From: Streptomyces sp. ISL-36
Lineage (GTDB): Bacteria > Actinomycetota > Actinomycetes > Streptomycetales > Streptomycetaceae
Length of the DNA stretch: 53,987 nt
Direction of reading: 5' to 3'
Assembly (NCBI RefSeq): GCF_018614205.1
Contig: NZ_JAGGOS010000138.1
Coordinates: 1-53,987, forward strand
Shown: positions 7,359-14,707 of the stretch, piece by piece
Numbering within the stretch: the first letter of the stretch is position 1
How the letters are laid out: every line of letters starts with the position of its first letter
Notes under the pieces: generated by a model
What the model was told of the DNA's origin: nothing
The model's input: the letters and a program-made list of their open reading frames with translations, nothing else
The model's database searches: none
Translations under genes and position numbers: made by a program

Positions 7359-8316
7359 ACGCCCGGCGGTAGTCGCTCGGCGAGACCCCGACGGTACGGG
7401 TGAAGTGGCGCCGCAGGTTGGCCGCCGTACCGAGCCCGCTGTGATCGCCGATCTGCTCGACGGGCAGGTCGGTCGATTCGAGCAGCGTCTGTGCGCGGGC
7501 CACCCGCTGCTGGAGCAGCCACTGCAGCGGTGTGGTCCCGCAGGCCTCCTGGAGGCGGCGGTGGAAGGTGCGCGGGCTCATCCGGGCCCGCCGCGCCAGC
7601 TCCTCGACGGTCAGCGGCCGGGCGAGGTTCTCCGTGGCCCACTGGAGTACGGGGCCGAGGCGGTCGTCCTCGTTCGGGGGCAGCGGCGCCTCGATGAACT
7701 GGGCCTGGCCCCCGGCGCGGTGGGCGGGGACGACCAGACGCCGGGCCAGCTGTCCGGCGACCGTGGCGCCGAGGTCCTTCCGTACGAGATGCAGACAGAG
7801 ATCGAGCGCGGCGGTGGCCCCGGCGCTCGTCGACACGCCTCCCTCGTCCGTGTAGAGCACGGAGTCGTCGACCAGGACCGCCGGGTGGCGGGCGGCGAGC
7901 TGGGCGGTGTGCTGCCAGTGGGCGGTGGCCCGGCGTCCGTCGAGGAGACCGGCCGCGGCGAGTGCGAACGCGCCCGTGCACAGCGACACCATCCGCGCCC
8001 CGGACGCGGCGGCCGCGCGCAAGGCGTCCACCAGCTCGGCCGGCACCTCCTCGCCGTCCTCCACGACCGCGTCGGGGACGGACGGCACGATGACCGTGTC
8101 CGCGCCGGCGAGCCCTTCGAGGCCGTACTCCGTCCGCAGCGAGAACACTCCCGGCCCCGCCTCCCCGCACAGCCGCAGCTCGTACCAGGGGTCGGCCAGG
8201 TCCGGTTGCGGGTTGCCGAAGACGGCGCAGGCGATGGCGATCTCGTACAGCTCCCACAGCGATGTCCCGATCCGCCGGTCCGGTACGACGGCGACGGCGA
8301 CCACTCCCGCACTCAT
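7324..8316 (-). CDS. GlxA-family transcriptional regulator (DJ-1/PfpI domain plus AraC HTH)
   Basis: The 330-residue regulator has two domains. Residues about 5-190 form a DJ-1/PfpI-like domain containing SLCTGAFALAAAGLLDGRRA, with the conserved cysteine of the nucleophile elbow. Residues about 220-320 form an AraC-type double helix-turn-helix: LTVEELARRARMSPRTFHRR and VEQIGDHSGLGTAANLRRHF, then GVSPSDYRRAF. GlxA-type proteins sense small ligands that are mostly unknown. ATG start at 8316. It is divergent from the imine-reductase-like gene (85 bp between starts), and an 8-bp inverted repeat lies in that gap, so it probably controls that gene and itself. The tail-to-tail overlap with the reductase at 6072-7358 is 35 bp. 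Confidence 0.88.
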   Translation of the reverse strand: MSAGVVAVAVVPDRRIGTSLWELYEIAIACAVFGNPQPDLADPWYELRLCGEAGPGVFSLRTEYGLEGLAGADTVIVPSVPDAVVEDGEEVPAELVDALRAAAASGARMVSLCTGAFALAAAGLLDGRRATAHWQHTAQLAARHPAVLVDDSVLYTDEGGVSTSAGATAALDLCLHLVRKDLGATVAGQLARRLVVPAHRAGGQAQFIEAPLPPNEDDRLGPVLQWATENLARPLTVEELARRARMSPRTFHRRLQEACGTTPLQWLLQQRVARAQTLLESTDLPVEQIGDHSGLGTAANLRRHFTRTVGVSPSDYRRAFRPSGPPSTGR

Positions 8317-8329
8317 GATCGCGACCCTA

Positions 8330-8364
8330 TGGCAGGAATGGTGCGGGCGCCGTCAGTCCTGCCA
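8330..8364. promoter_or_regulatory. Inverted repeat between the GlxA-type regulator and imine-reductase-like gene
   Basis: TGGCAGGA (8330-8337) and TCCTGCCA (8357-8364) are perfect 8-bp inverted arms separated by 19 bp in an 85-bp divergent gap. The centre lies about halfway between the two start codons, as expected for a shared operator. Confidence 0.5.
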
Positions 8365-8401
8365 CTGTCGGCCGGATTCCGCCGCTGCGAGCGTGGACCG
8401 C

Positions 8402-9277
8402 ATGAACGAACAGAACGTCAGGACCCCCGTCAGCGTGATCGGCCTCGGGCAGATGGGCGCGGCGCTCGCCGCCGCCTTCCTGGAGGCCGGACACCCCACC
8501 ACCGTCTGGAACCGGACCCCCGCCAAGGCCGACCCCCTCGTGGCCCGCGGCGCCACCCGCGCCGCCACGGTCGCCGAGGCGGTCGCCGCGAGCGGCCTGG
8601 TCGTCGTCTGCGTCCTCGACTACGCCGCCGTACGGACGCTCCTCGACCCGGTGGCCGGTTCGCTGCGCGGCAGGGTCCTCGTCAACCTCACGACCGGCTC
8701 GCCCGAACAGGCCCGCGCGGAGGCGCAGTGGGCGGCGGACCACGGCATCGGCTATCTCGACGGGGGCGTCATGACGACCCCGCCGGGGATCGGCGACAGC
8801 GCCCACATGATCCTCTACGCGGGCGGGCCTGAGCTGCTCGCCCGGCACCGCGCGACCCTGGCCGTGCTCGGCGACCCGGTCGACCTCGGCGCGGACGCGG
8901 GGCTCGCCTCGCTCTACGACGCCGGACTGCTCGGGCTCATGTGGTCGGTCTTCGGCGGCTGGCTGCACGCCACCGCTCTCACCGGCGCGGACGGGGTGGC
9001 GGCCCGGGACTTCACGGCGATCGCCACCCGCTGGCTGAAGACGGTCTCCTGGTTCATGACCGGGTACGCCGAGCAGATCGACGAGGGCGAGTATCCGGGC
9101 GCGGACGCCACCATCGACGTCCAGGTGGCGGCCATCGGGCATCTGCTGCACGCGGGGGAGGAGCGCGGTGTCGACGGGCGGCTGCCGCGGCTGCACCTGG
9201 AGCTGATGCGGGGCGCGGTCGAGGCGGGGCACGGTGGGGACAGCTACGCCCGGCTCATCGAGGCATTCCGGAAGTAA
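8402..9277 (+). CDS. NAD(P)-dependent oxidoreductase, imine reductase-like (6PGDH/HIBADH superfamily)
   Basis: A 291-residue enzyme with an N-terminal Rossmann fold: VIGLGQMGAALAAAFLEAGH at residues 12-31, then VWNRTPAK, where Arg after the second strand suggests NADPH. A helical C-terminal domain follows, expected to swap between subunits. The LYDAGLLGLMW segment places Asp173 where imine reductases carry a catalytic Asp or Tyr, and the classical HIBADH lysine motif is not evident. Imine reduction is therefore favoured over hydroxyacid oxidation; the natural substrate is unknown. The ATG start at 8402 gives the standard N-terminus. It is divergent from, and probably regulated by, the GlxA-type gene. 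A strong two-way hairpin follows it. Confidence 0.82.
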   Translation: MNEQNVRTPVSVIGLGQMGAALAAAFLEAGHPTTVWNRTPAKADPLVARGATRAATVAEAVAASGLVVVCVLDYAAVRTLLDPVAGSLRGRVLVNLTTGSPEQARAEAQWAADHGIGYLDGGVMTTPPGIGDSAHMILYAGGPELLARHRATLAVLGDPVDLGADAGLASLYDAGLLGLMWSVFGGWLHATALTGADGVAARDFTAIATRWLKTVSWFMTGYAEQIDEGEYPGADATIDVQVAAIGHLLHAGEERGVDGRLPRLHLELMRGAVEAGHGGDSYARLIEAFRK

Positions 9278-9298
9278 TCACCCATAGGTGGATATACC

Positions 9299-9335
9299 GA
9301 AGGGCCGTCGCTCCCCCGAGGAGTGACGGCCCTTC
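9299..9335. terminator. Bidirectional terminator hairpin
   Basis: A 16-bp stem (9299-9314 with 9320-9335, one G-U pair) and a 5-nt loop sits between the convergent oxidoreductase and NlpC/P60 genes. It begins GAAGGGCCGTC and ends GACGGCCCTTC. Confidence 0.85.
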
Positions 9336-9356
9336 ACCGTGGAAGAGGTGCCGGGG

Positions 9357-10181
9357 TCAGAGGATCCGCACGGCGCCGGACGGGGTGTCCCAGTCCAGGG
9401 AGCGCTCGACGACGCCGGTGGACGAGTTCTGGGCGCCGACGTACATGCCGCCGCCCACGTAGATCGCCACGTGGTACGAGCCGCTGCGGCTGCCCCAGTA
9501 GAGGATGTCGCCCGGCTGGAGGTTGCTCAGCGAGACGGAGGTGCCCATGCTCGACTGCGAGCTGGAGACGCGGGGCAGGTCGATGTTGGCCTGGCGGTAG
9601 GCGGCCTGGACGAGACCGGAGCAGTCCCAGGAGTTGGGACCGGTGCCACCGGAGACGTAGGCGTCGCCGATCTGGGCGCGGGCGAAGGCGACGATCGCCG
9701 CGGCGGAGCCGGAGGGAGCCTGCGTGCTGCTGTCGCTGCTGAACGACGAGCCGCTGTCGTCGTCCGAGGCGGCGGAGAGCTGCGTGCGCGCCTGGGTGCG
9801 GGACGCGCGCTCCTGGGCCTCGGCGCGGGCCTTCTCGGCCCTCTCGGCCTCGGCCTTGCGGTCCGCCTCGGCCTTGGCCTTCCTGGCGTCCTGGGCGGCC
9901 TTGGCGATGGCGGCGTCCTCCTGGGCCCGCAGGCTCAGGTCGAGGGCCTCCTGCTGGGATGCCTCGGCGGAGGCGGAGACGGCGCTCGCCAGCTCGGTGT
10001 CGATCGAGCCGATCGTGGGCATCTCGATGGTCTCGGTCACCGGCTCGGCATTCGCCGGCCCGGCAGCACCGGCCACCGCGATGGTGCTGAGGACGCCACC
10101 GGCAACTCCGGCACGGAGCGCGAGCTTCGAGGCGCTGCGGCGGGGTTTCCGGTGGCTGGGTATGTGAGCGGTGTGGGACAT
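9357..10181 (-). CDS. Secreted NlpC/P60 cell-wall hydrolase (C40 family)
   Basis: A 274-residue exported peptidoglycan hydrolase, probably a D,L-endopeptidase. Residues 1-45 are a signal peptide preceded by a basic twin-Arg stretch (HRKPRRSASKLALRAG) ending PANA. Residues about 55-165 are an Ala/Glu/Lys-rich coiled coil (QEALDLSLRAQEDAAIAKA...). Residues about 175-274 are the NlpC/P60 domain, with catalytic Cys in SWDCSGLVQAAYRQ, His in GSYHVAIYVGGG, and a further polar residue near YVGAQN. ATG start at 10181; an in-frame upstream start near 10256 has no signal-peptide logic and is rejected. Control is likely complex, because a roughly 690-bp gap with a Crp-like site lies upstream. Such genes act in spore germination or growth; the exact role is not shown by sequence. 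Confidence 0.9.
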   Translation of the reverse strand: MSHTAHIPSHRKPRRSASKLALRAGVAGGVLSTIAVAGAAGPANAEPVTETIEMPTIGSIDTELASAVSASAEASQQEALDLSLRAQEDAAIAKAAQDARKAKAEADRKAEAERAEKARAEAQERASRTQARTQLSAASDDDSGSSFSSDSSTQAPSGSAAAIVAFARAQIGDAYVSGGTGPNSWDCSGLVQAAYRQANIDLPRVSSSQSSMGTSVSLSNLQPGDILYWGSRSGSYHVAIYVGGGMYVGAQNSSTGVVERSLDWDTPSGAVRIL

Positions 10182-10420
10182 GAGTACAACCGCTATCAGG
10201 GCTTCACGGTTCCCTTCAAGAAACGTGGGTTGCGCCACAGTTACGTCTGGAACCACTTAATCCGCTTTCCTGGCACCCTTATTGACGCCGTAACGGGCAA
10301 TTCGGGCACCCGTCATCAGGCCCTTGATCACGGGTTTTCCGCGAAACGTCCGAATTGACCGGCGCTTACCACCTCTTCACGCGGTTGGCCAAGCCCCACA
10401 CTTGACGGGGTGTGAGTGAA

Positions 10421-10434
10421 GTGGCGCAGGTCAC
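10421..10434. promoter_or_regulatory. Crp-like binding site in the NlpC/P60 upstream region
   Basis: GTGGCGCAGGTCAC fits the Streptomyces Crp pattern GTG-N6-G-N-CAC, and its complement (GTGACCTGCGCCAC) fits it too. It lies about 240 bp before the NlpC/P60 start. Crp is known to act on muralytic enzyme genes in Streptomyces. A 7-base pattern in 690 bp could also arise by chance. Confidence 0.35.
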
Positions 10435-10755
10435 ACCGGACCAACTCCCGGGCTCCGCTCGGCGTTCGTGAACGCGCGAATGCGTCCACTTCGCTCCCCA
10501 CGGCCCCCCGGCCGAGTGGGGTGAGCCCTCTATCACCCGTGCGAGTCCATCGCGAATTTGCCTGTAGTCACCATCGTTTGATAGGGCAAGGCGGCTCCGA
10601 CCAGCGACAACCTGCCCGCATGTCACGGCTCGTGCTCACTTGACTACTTCTCGTATGAAGATCACCGTTCATCCGAATTCATGATCGTTCGCCTCGTGGT
10701 GGAGATCACAAAGTCCTTGTCGTACCCCGTGTCGCAGATCACAGATCGACGGGCA

Positions 10756-10761
10756 TAGGAT
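10756..10761 (+). promoter_or_regulatory. Candidate -10 element of the nuo operon promoter
   Basis: TAGGAT matches the primary-sigma -10 consensus and would give a start near 10768, about 104 nt before nuoA. The -35 region 17-18 bp upstream is poor, which may mean an activator is needed or that the element is wrong. Confidence 0.4.
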
Positions 10762-10777
10762 GCGTGGCAAACGGGCT

Positions 10778-10793
10778 TGTGAACTGCCTCACA
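10778..10793. promoter_or_regulatory. Rex-operator-like palindrome upstream of nuoA
   Basis: TGTGAACTGCCTCACA closely matches the Streptomyces Rex operator (TGTGAAC...TTCACA); only one position of the right arm differs outside the variable centre. It lies 10-25 bp downstream of the predicted transcription start, a repressing position. Rex responds to the NADH/NAD+ ratio and, as I recall, nuo is among its reported targets in S. coelicolor. Confidence 0.65.
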
Positions 10794-10871
10794 TGTACGC
10801 GATCTTCGAGGCGGCGAGACGAATGCCCGCTGCGGTCCAACGGTCAAGGACGACTGGAAGGAGCGAGGAGC

Positions 10872-11231
10872 GTGAATGCGTACGCGCCCATCCTCGTGCT
10901 CGGCTCCCTCGGGGCAGGGTTTGCGATCTTCTCCGTGGTCATGGCCACGCTAATCGGCCCAAAGCGGTACAACAGGGCCAAGCTTGAGGCGTACGAGTGC
11001 GGCATCGAGCCGACGCCCACTCCCGCCGGAGGCGGCCGCTTCCCGATCAAGTACTACCTCACGGCGATGCTCTTCATCGTCTTCGACATCGAGATCGTCT
11101 TCCTCTATCCCTGGGCCGTCACCTTCGACGCCCTGGGGCTTTTCGGGCTCGTGGAGATGCTGCTCTTCGTGCTCACCGTCTTCGTCGCCTACGCCTATGT
11201 GTGGCGGCGCGGCGGCCTGGAATGGGACTGA
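10872..11231 (+). CDS. nuoA: NADH-quinone oxidoreductase subunit A
   Basis: Small membrane subunit of complex I (119 residues). Three membrane segments lie at about 5-29, 60-83 and 90-110. The conserved loop YECGIEP is at 41-47, and FDIEIVFLYPWA in TM2 carries the family's acidic residues near the quinone site. The GTG start at 10872 is chosen because GGAAGGAG at 10856-10863 is spaced 8 bp from it; longer in-frame starts upstream would add a non-conserved extension. It is the first gene of the 14-gene operon, and nuoB follows after 18 bp. It sits behind a candidate promoter and Rex-like operator. Confidence 0.95.
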   Translation: MNAYAPILVLGSLGAGFAIFSVVMATLIGPKRYNRAKLEAYECGIEPTPTPAGGGRFPIKYYLTAMLFIVFDIEIVFLYPWAVTFDALGLFGLVEMLLFVLTVFVAYAYVWRRGGLEWD

Positions 11232-11249
11232 GGGGCTGGGAGCACAGTC

Positions 11250-11804
11250 ATGGGAATCGAAGAGAAGCTGCCGAGCGGTTTCCTGCTGACGACGGTCGAA
11301 CAGGCCGCGGGCTGGGTGCGCAAGTCGTCCGTCTTCCCCGCGACCTTCGGCCTCGCCTGCTGCGCCATCGAGATGATGACCACCGGCGCGGGCCGCTACG
11401 ACCTCGCGCGCTTCGGCATGGAGGTCTTCCGCGGCTCACCGCGCCAGGCCGACCTGATGATCGTGGCCGGCCGGGTCAGCCAGAAGATGGCGCCCGTGCT
11501 GCGGCAGGTCTATGACCAGATGCCCAACCCCAAGTGGGTCATCTCCATGGGGGTCTGCGCGTCTTCGGGTGGGATGTTCAACAATTACGCGATTGTGCAG
11601 GGCGTTGATCACATTGTTCCGGTTGACATCTATTTGCCGGGCTGCCCGCCGCGCCCGGAGATGCTGATGGACGCGATCCTCAAGCTCCACCAGAAGATCC
11701 AGGGCTCCAAGCTCGGCGTGAACGCGGCGGAGGCGGCCCGCGAGGCGGAGGAGGCGGCGCTCAAGGCGCTGCCGACGATCGAGATGAAGGGTCTGCTGAG
11801 GTGA
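11250..11804 (+). CDS. nuoB: NADH-quinone oxidoreductase subunit B
   Basis: Peripheral-arm subunit carrying the last iron-sulfur cluster (N2) before menaquinone. The 184-residue protein has all four ligands in the usual spacing: adjacent C37-C38 (FGLACCAIEM), C103 (GVCASSGGMF) and C132 (LPGCPPRPE). ATG start. A 112-bp gap, by far the longest inside the operon, separates it from nuoC and contains a hairpin. The C-terminus beyond residue 145 is a charged Ala/Glu-rich tail typical of actinobacterial members. Confidence 0.97.
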   Translation: MGIEEKLPSGFLLTTVEQAAGWVRKSSVFPATFGLACCAIEMMTTGAGRYDLARFGMEVFRGSPRQADLMIVAGRVSQKMAPVLRQVYDQMPNPKWVISMGVCASSGGMFNNYAIVQGVDHIVPVDIYLPGCPPRPEMLMDAILKLHQKIQGSKLGVNAAEAAREAEEAALKALPTIEMKGLLR

Positions 11805-11862
11805 CCGGCGCACGCCCGGCCGCCGGGCCGCAGACGACAGCGAAGGCCGCGCCTCTGCTCCC

Positions 11863-11880
11863 CCCACCTTCGGCGGGTGG
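11863..11880. other. Hairpin in the nuoB-nuoC gap
   Basis: CCCACC-TTCGGC-GGGTGG forms a perfect 6-bp stem with a UUCG-type loop. It resembles the short C/G-rich palindromes often scattered between Streptomyces genes. There is no T-run, so it may tune mRNA decay or partial termination rather than end transcription. Confidence 0.5.
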
Positions 11881-11916
11881 TGCCCCCAGCGCGGGCGGAG
11901 AAGGGAACGGTCAGCA

Positions 11917-12648
11917 GTGAGTGACGAGACACCCAATCCTGACAAGGACCTCAGCGAACAGAACCTGCCCGGTCAGCGCGGGGACCACGGTGAGGAGGTC
12001 CGCGTCCAGCGCGGGATGTTCGGTGCCCAGAGCGGCGCCGACACCAGCGGCTACAGCGGACTCGTCCGCTCCGTCCGGCTGCCCGGCCCGGCCGTCCGCC
12101 CCTACGGCGGCTGGTTCGACGAGGTCGCCGACGAGCTCGAAGGCGCCCTCGACGAGCAGGGCCTCCTCCCCGAGAACGCCATCGAGAAGACGGTCGTCGA
12201 CCGCGGCGAGCTCACCTTCCACATCGCCCGCGAGCACCTCGTCCGGGTCGCCCGCACCCTGCGCGACGACCCAGCGCTGCGCTTCGAGCTCTGTACGGGC
12301 GTCTCCGGCGTCCACTACCCGGGCGACAAGGGCCGCGAGCTGCACGCCGTGTACCACCTGCGCTCGCTCACCCACGGCCGGCTGATCCGCCTGGAGGTCG
12401 CCGCCCCCGACGCCGACCCGCACATCCCGTCCCTCGTCGCGGTCTACCCGACGAACGACTGGCACGAGCGCGAGACGTACGACTTCTTCGGCATCGTCTT
12501 CGACGGCCACCCCGCCCTCACCCGGATCATGATGCCGGACGACTGGCAGGGCTTCCCGCAGCGCAAGGACTACCCCCTCGGCGGAATCCCCGTCGAGTAC
12601 AAGGGCGCCCAGATCCCGGCTCCGGACCAGCGGAGGTCGTACTCGTGA
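11917..12648 (+). CDS. nuoC: NADH-quinone oxidoreductase subunit C
   Basis: Peripheral-arm 30-kDa-type subunit (243 residues). An acidic, poorly conserved N-terminus of about 60 residues precedes the family core, which ends with the 30-kDa signature: WHERETYDFFGIVFDGHP, then LTRIMMPDDWQGFPQRKDYP. GTG start at 11917. Its stop overlaps the nuoD start by 4 bp (GTGA), coupling C and D, which pair in the complex. The long N-terminal extension is common in actinobacteria. Confidence 0.95.
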   Translation: MSDETPNPDKDLSEQNLPGQRGDHGEEVRVQRGMFGAQSGADTSGYSGLVRSVRLPGPAVRPYGGWFDEVADELEGALDEQGLLPENAIEKTVVDRGELTFHIAREHLVRVARTLRDDPALRFELCTGVSGVHYPGDKGRELHAVYHLRSLTHGRLIRLEVAAPDADPHIPSLVAVYPTNDWHERETYDFFGIVFDGHPALTRIMMPDDWQGFPQRKDYPLGGIPVEYKGAQIPAPDQRRSYS

Positions 12649-13967
12649 CCACCCCATCTGCAAGCGCGCGCGAGACCACCGAGGGGACCGTCTACACGGT
12701 CACCGGCGGCGACTGGGAGGAGGTCGTCCAGTCCGCCGCCAAGGCCGACGACGAGCGGATCATCGTCAACATGGGCCCCCAGCACCCGTCCACGCACGGC
12801 GTGCTCCGGCTCATCCTGGAGATCGACGGCGAGACCGTCACTGAGGCCCGCTGCGGCATCGGCTACCTCCACACCGGCATCGAGAAGAACCTCGAGTACC
12901 GGACCTGGACGCAGGGCACCACCTTCGTCACGCGCATGGACTACCTCACCTCGTTCTACAACGAGACGGCGTACTGCCTGGGCGTCGAGAAGCTGCTCGG
13001 CATCACCGACCAGATCCCGGACCGGGCGAGCGTCGTCCGCGTCCTGCTCATGGAGCTCAACCGGCTCTCCTCCCACCTGGTGTGCATCGCCACCGGCGGT
13101 ATGGAGCTGGGCGCGACCACGATCATGATCTACGGCTTCCGGGACCGCGAGATGATCCTGGACCTGTACGAGCTGATCACCGGCCTGCGCATGAACCACG
13201 CGTTCATCCGCCCCGGCGGCCTCGCCCAGGACCTCCCGCCCGGCGCGGTCGACGCCGTGCGCGAGTTCGTGAAGACCATGAAGAAGAACCTGCCGGAGTA
13301 CGACAAGCTCGCCACCGGCAACCCCATCTTCAAGGCCCGGATGCAGGACGTCGGCTACCTCGACCTCGCCGGCTGCATGGCGCTGGGCGCCACCGGACCG
13401 ATCCTGCGCGCGGCGGGCCTCCCGCACGACCTGCGCAAGACCGACCCGTACTGCGGCTACGAGAACTACGAGTTCGACGTCCCGACCGCCGACAGCTGCG
13501 ACTCCTACGGGCGCTTCCTCATCCGCCTTGAGGAGATGCGGCAGTCCCTGCGGATCGTCGAACAGTGCCTGGACCGGCTGGCGCCCGGCCCGGTCATGGT
13601 CGCGGACAAGAAGATCGCCTGGCCCGCCCAGCTCGCGCTCGGCCCGGACGGACTCGGCAACTCCCTCGACCACATCAAGAAGATCATGGGCACCTCCATG
13701 GAGGCCCTGATCCACCACTTCAAGCTGGTGACCGAGGGATTCCGCGTCCCGGCCGGACAGGCCTACGCGGCCGTCGAGTCCCCCAAGGGCGAGCTCGGCG
13801 CACACGTCGTCAGCGACGGCGGCACCCGCCCCTACCGGGTCCACTTCCGCGACCCGTCCTTCACCAACCTGCAGGCCATGGCGGCGATGTGCGAGGGCGG
13901 CCAGGTCGCCGACGTCATCGTCGCCGTCGCGTCCATCGACCCCGTGATGGGAGGCGTCGACCGATGA
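12645..13967 (+). CDS. nuoD: NADH-quinone oxidoreductase subunit D
   Basis: The 49-kDa subunit of the peripheral arm, forming the quinone-binding pocket with NuoB (440 residues). It carries the family signature MGPQHPSTHGVLRL at residues 43-56, including the His that contacts the quinone head. Other conserved blocks are CGIGYLHTGIEKNLEYR, RPGGLAQDLP and the C-terminal DPVMGGVDR. It starts with GTG inside the nuoC stop and ends in an ATGA overlap with nuoE. The protein is related to [NiFe]-hydrogenase large subunits but lacks their metal-binding cysteines, as expected. Confidence 0.97.
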   Translation: MTTPSASARETTEGTVYTVTGGDWEEVVQSAAKADDERIIVNMGPQHPSTHGVLRLILEIDGETVTEARCGIGYLHTGIEKNLEYRTWTQGTTFVTRMDYLTSFYNETAYCLGVEKLLGITDQIPDRASVVRVLLMELNRLSSHLVCIATGGMELGATTIMIYGFRDREMILDLYELITGLRMNHAFIRPGGLAQDLPPGAVDAVREFVKTMKKNLPEYDKLATGNPIFKARMQDVGYLDLAGCMALGATGPILRAAGLPHDLRKTDPYCGYENYEFDVPTADSCDSYGRFLIRLEEMRQSLRIVEQCLDRLAPGPVMVADKKIAWPAQLALGPDGLGNSLDHIKKIMGTSMEALIHHFKLVTEGFRVPAGQAYAAVESPKGELGAHVVSDGGTRPYRVHFRDPSFTNLQAMAAMCEGGQVADVIVAVASIDPVMGGVDR

Positions 13968-14707
13968 CGGACGGACAGACCAGTCTCGGGATGCCCCAGC
14001 TCCCCGCCCCCGACTACCCGGCCGAGGTACGCGCCCGGCTGGAGGCGGACGCCAAGGAGATCATCGCCCGCTACCCGGGGTCCCGCTCCGCGCTCCTGCC
14101 GATGCTGCACCTCGTGCAGTCGGAGGAGGGCCATGTGACGCGTACCGGCATGAAGTTCTGCGCCGAGCTCCTCGGCCTGACCACCGCCGAGGTCACGGCG
14201 GTGGCCACCTTCTACACGATGTACCGCCGCAAGCCGTCGGGCGACTACCAGGTCGGCGTGTGCACCAACACCCTCTGCGCCGTGATGGGCGGCGACGCCA
14301 TCTTCGAGGAGCTGAAGCAGCACCTCGGCGTCGGCAACGAGGGGACGACACCCGACGGCAAGATCACGCTCGAGCACATCGAGTGCAACGCGGCCTGCGA
14401 CTTCGCGCCCGTGGTGATGGTCAACTGGGAGTTCTTCGACAACCAGACGCCCGAGTCCGCCAAGAACATGGTCGACGACCTGCGGGCGGGCCGTCCCGTC
14501 GAGCCGACCCGCGGCGCCCCCCTGTGCACCTTCAAGGAGACCGCCCGCATCCTGGCCGGCTTCCCCGACGAGCGCGAGGGGGCCGTCCAGGCCACCGGGG
14601 GGGCCGGCCCGGCCTCGCTCGTCGGGCTGCGGCTGGCCAAGGGCGAGACCCCGCACCACACGATCGGCCACCCGCGCGGCGAAGCAGCCGGTGGGGAGGG
14701 GGAGTGA
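13964..14707 (+). CDS. nuoE: NADH-quinone oxidoreductase subunit E
   Basis: The 24-kDa-type subunit of the NADH-dehydrogenase module (247 residues). The [2Fe-2S] cluster N1a ligands are C100, C105, C141 and C145 (GVCTNTLC and IECNAACDFAP). The thioredoxin-like core occupies roughly residues 20-180; a C-terminal extension of about 60 residues is Ala/Gly/Glu-rich. The ATG start is nested in the nuoD stop (ATGA), and its stop overlaps the nuoF ATG by one base. Its presence shows that this operon, unlike many Frankia- or cyanobacterial-type clusters, encodes the NADH input module. Confidence 0.96.
   Translation: MTDGQTSLGMPQLPAPDYPAEVRARLEADAKEIIARYPGSRSALLPMLHLVQSEEGHVTRTGMKFCAELLGLTTAEVTAVATFYTMYRRKPSGDYQVGVCTNTLCAVMGGDAIFEELKQHLGVGNEGTTPDGKITLEHIECNAACDFAPVVMVNWEFFDNQTPESAKNMVDDLRAGRPVEPTRGAPLCTFKETARILAGFPDEREGAVQATGGAGPASLVGLRLAKGETPHHTIGHPRGEAAGGEGE

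Larger units (their letters stand above)
10182..10871. other. 690-bp divergent control region between NlpC/P60 gene and nuoA
   Basis: No protein gene is supported here. The region is less GC-rich than its surroundings and holds a Crp-like palindrome (10421-10434), a TAGGAT -10 hexamer (10756-10761) and a Rex-like operator (10778-10793). The NlpC-side leader was read for the c-di-AMP (ydaO) riboswitch consensus, and no convincing match was seen. Small open frames exist on both strands but lack ribosome sites. Confidence 0.7.

Noticed and set aside
10182..10640. ydaO (c-di-AMP) riboswitch upstream of the NlpC/P60 gene
   Set aside because: Expected from other Streptomyces wall-hydrolase genes, but the conserved GGGGAACC and CCGAACCCGUCAGC-like segments were not found on the minus strand by eye.
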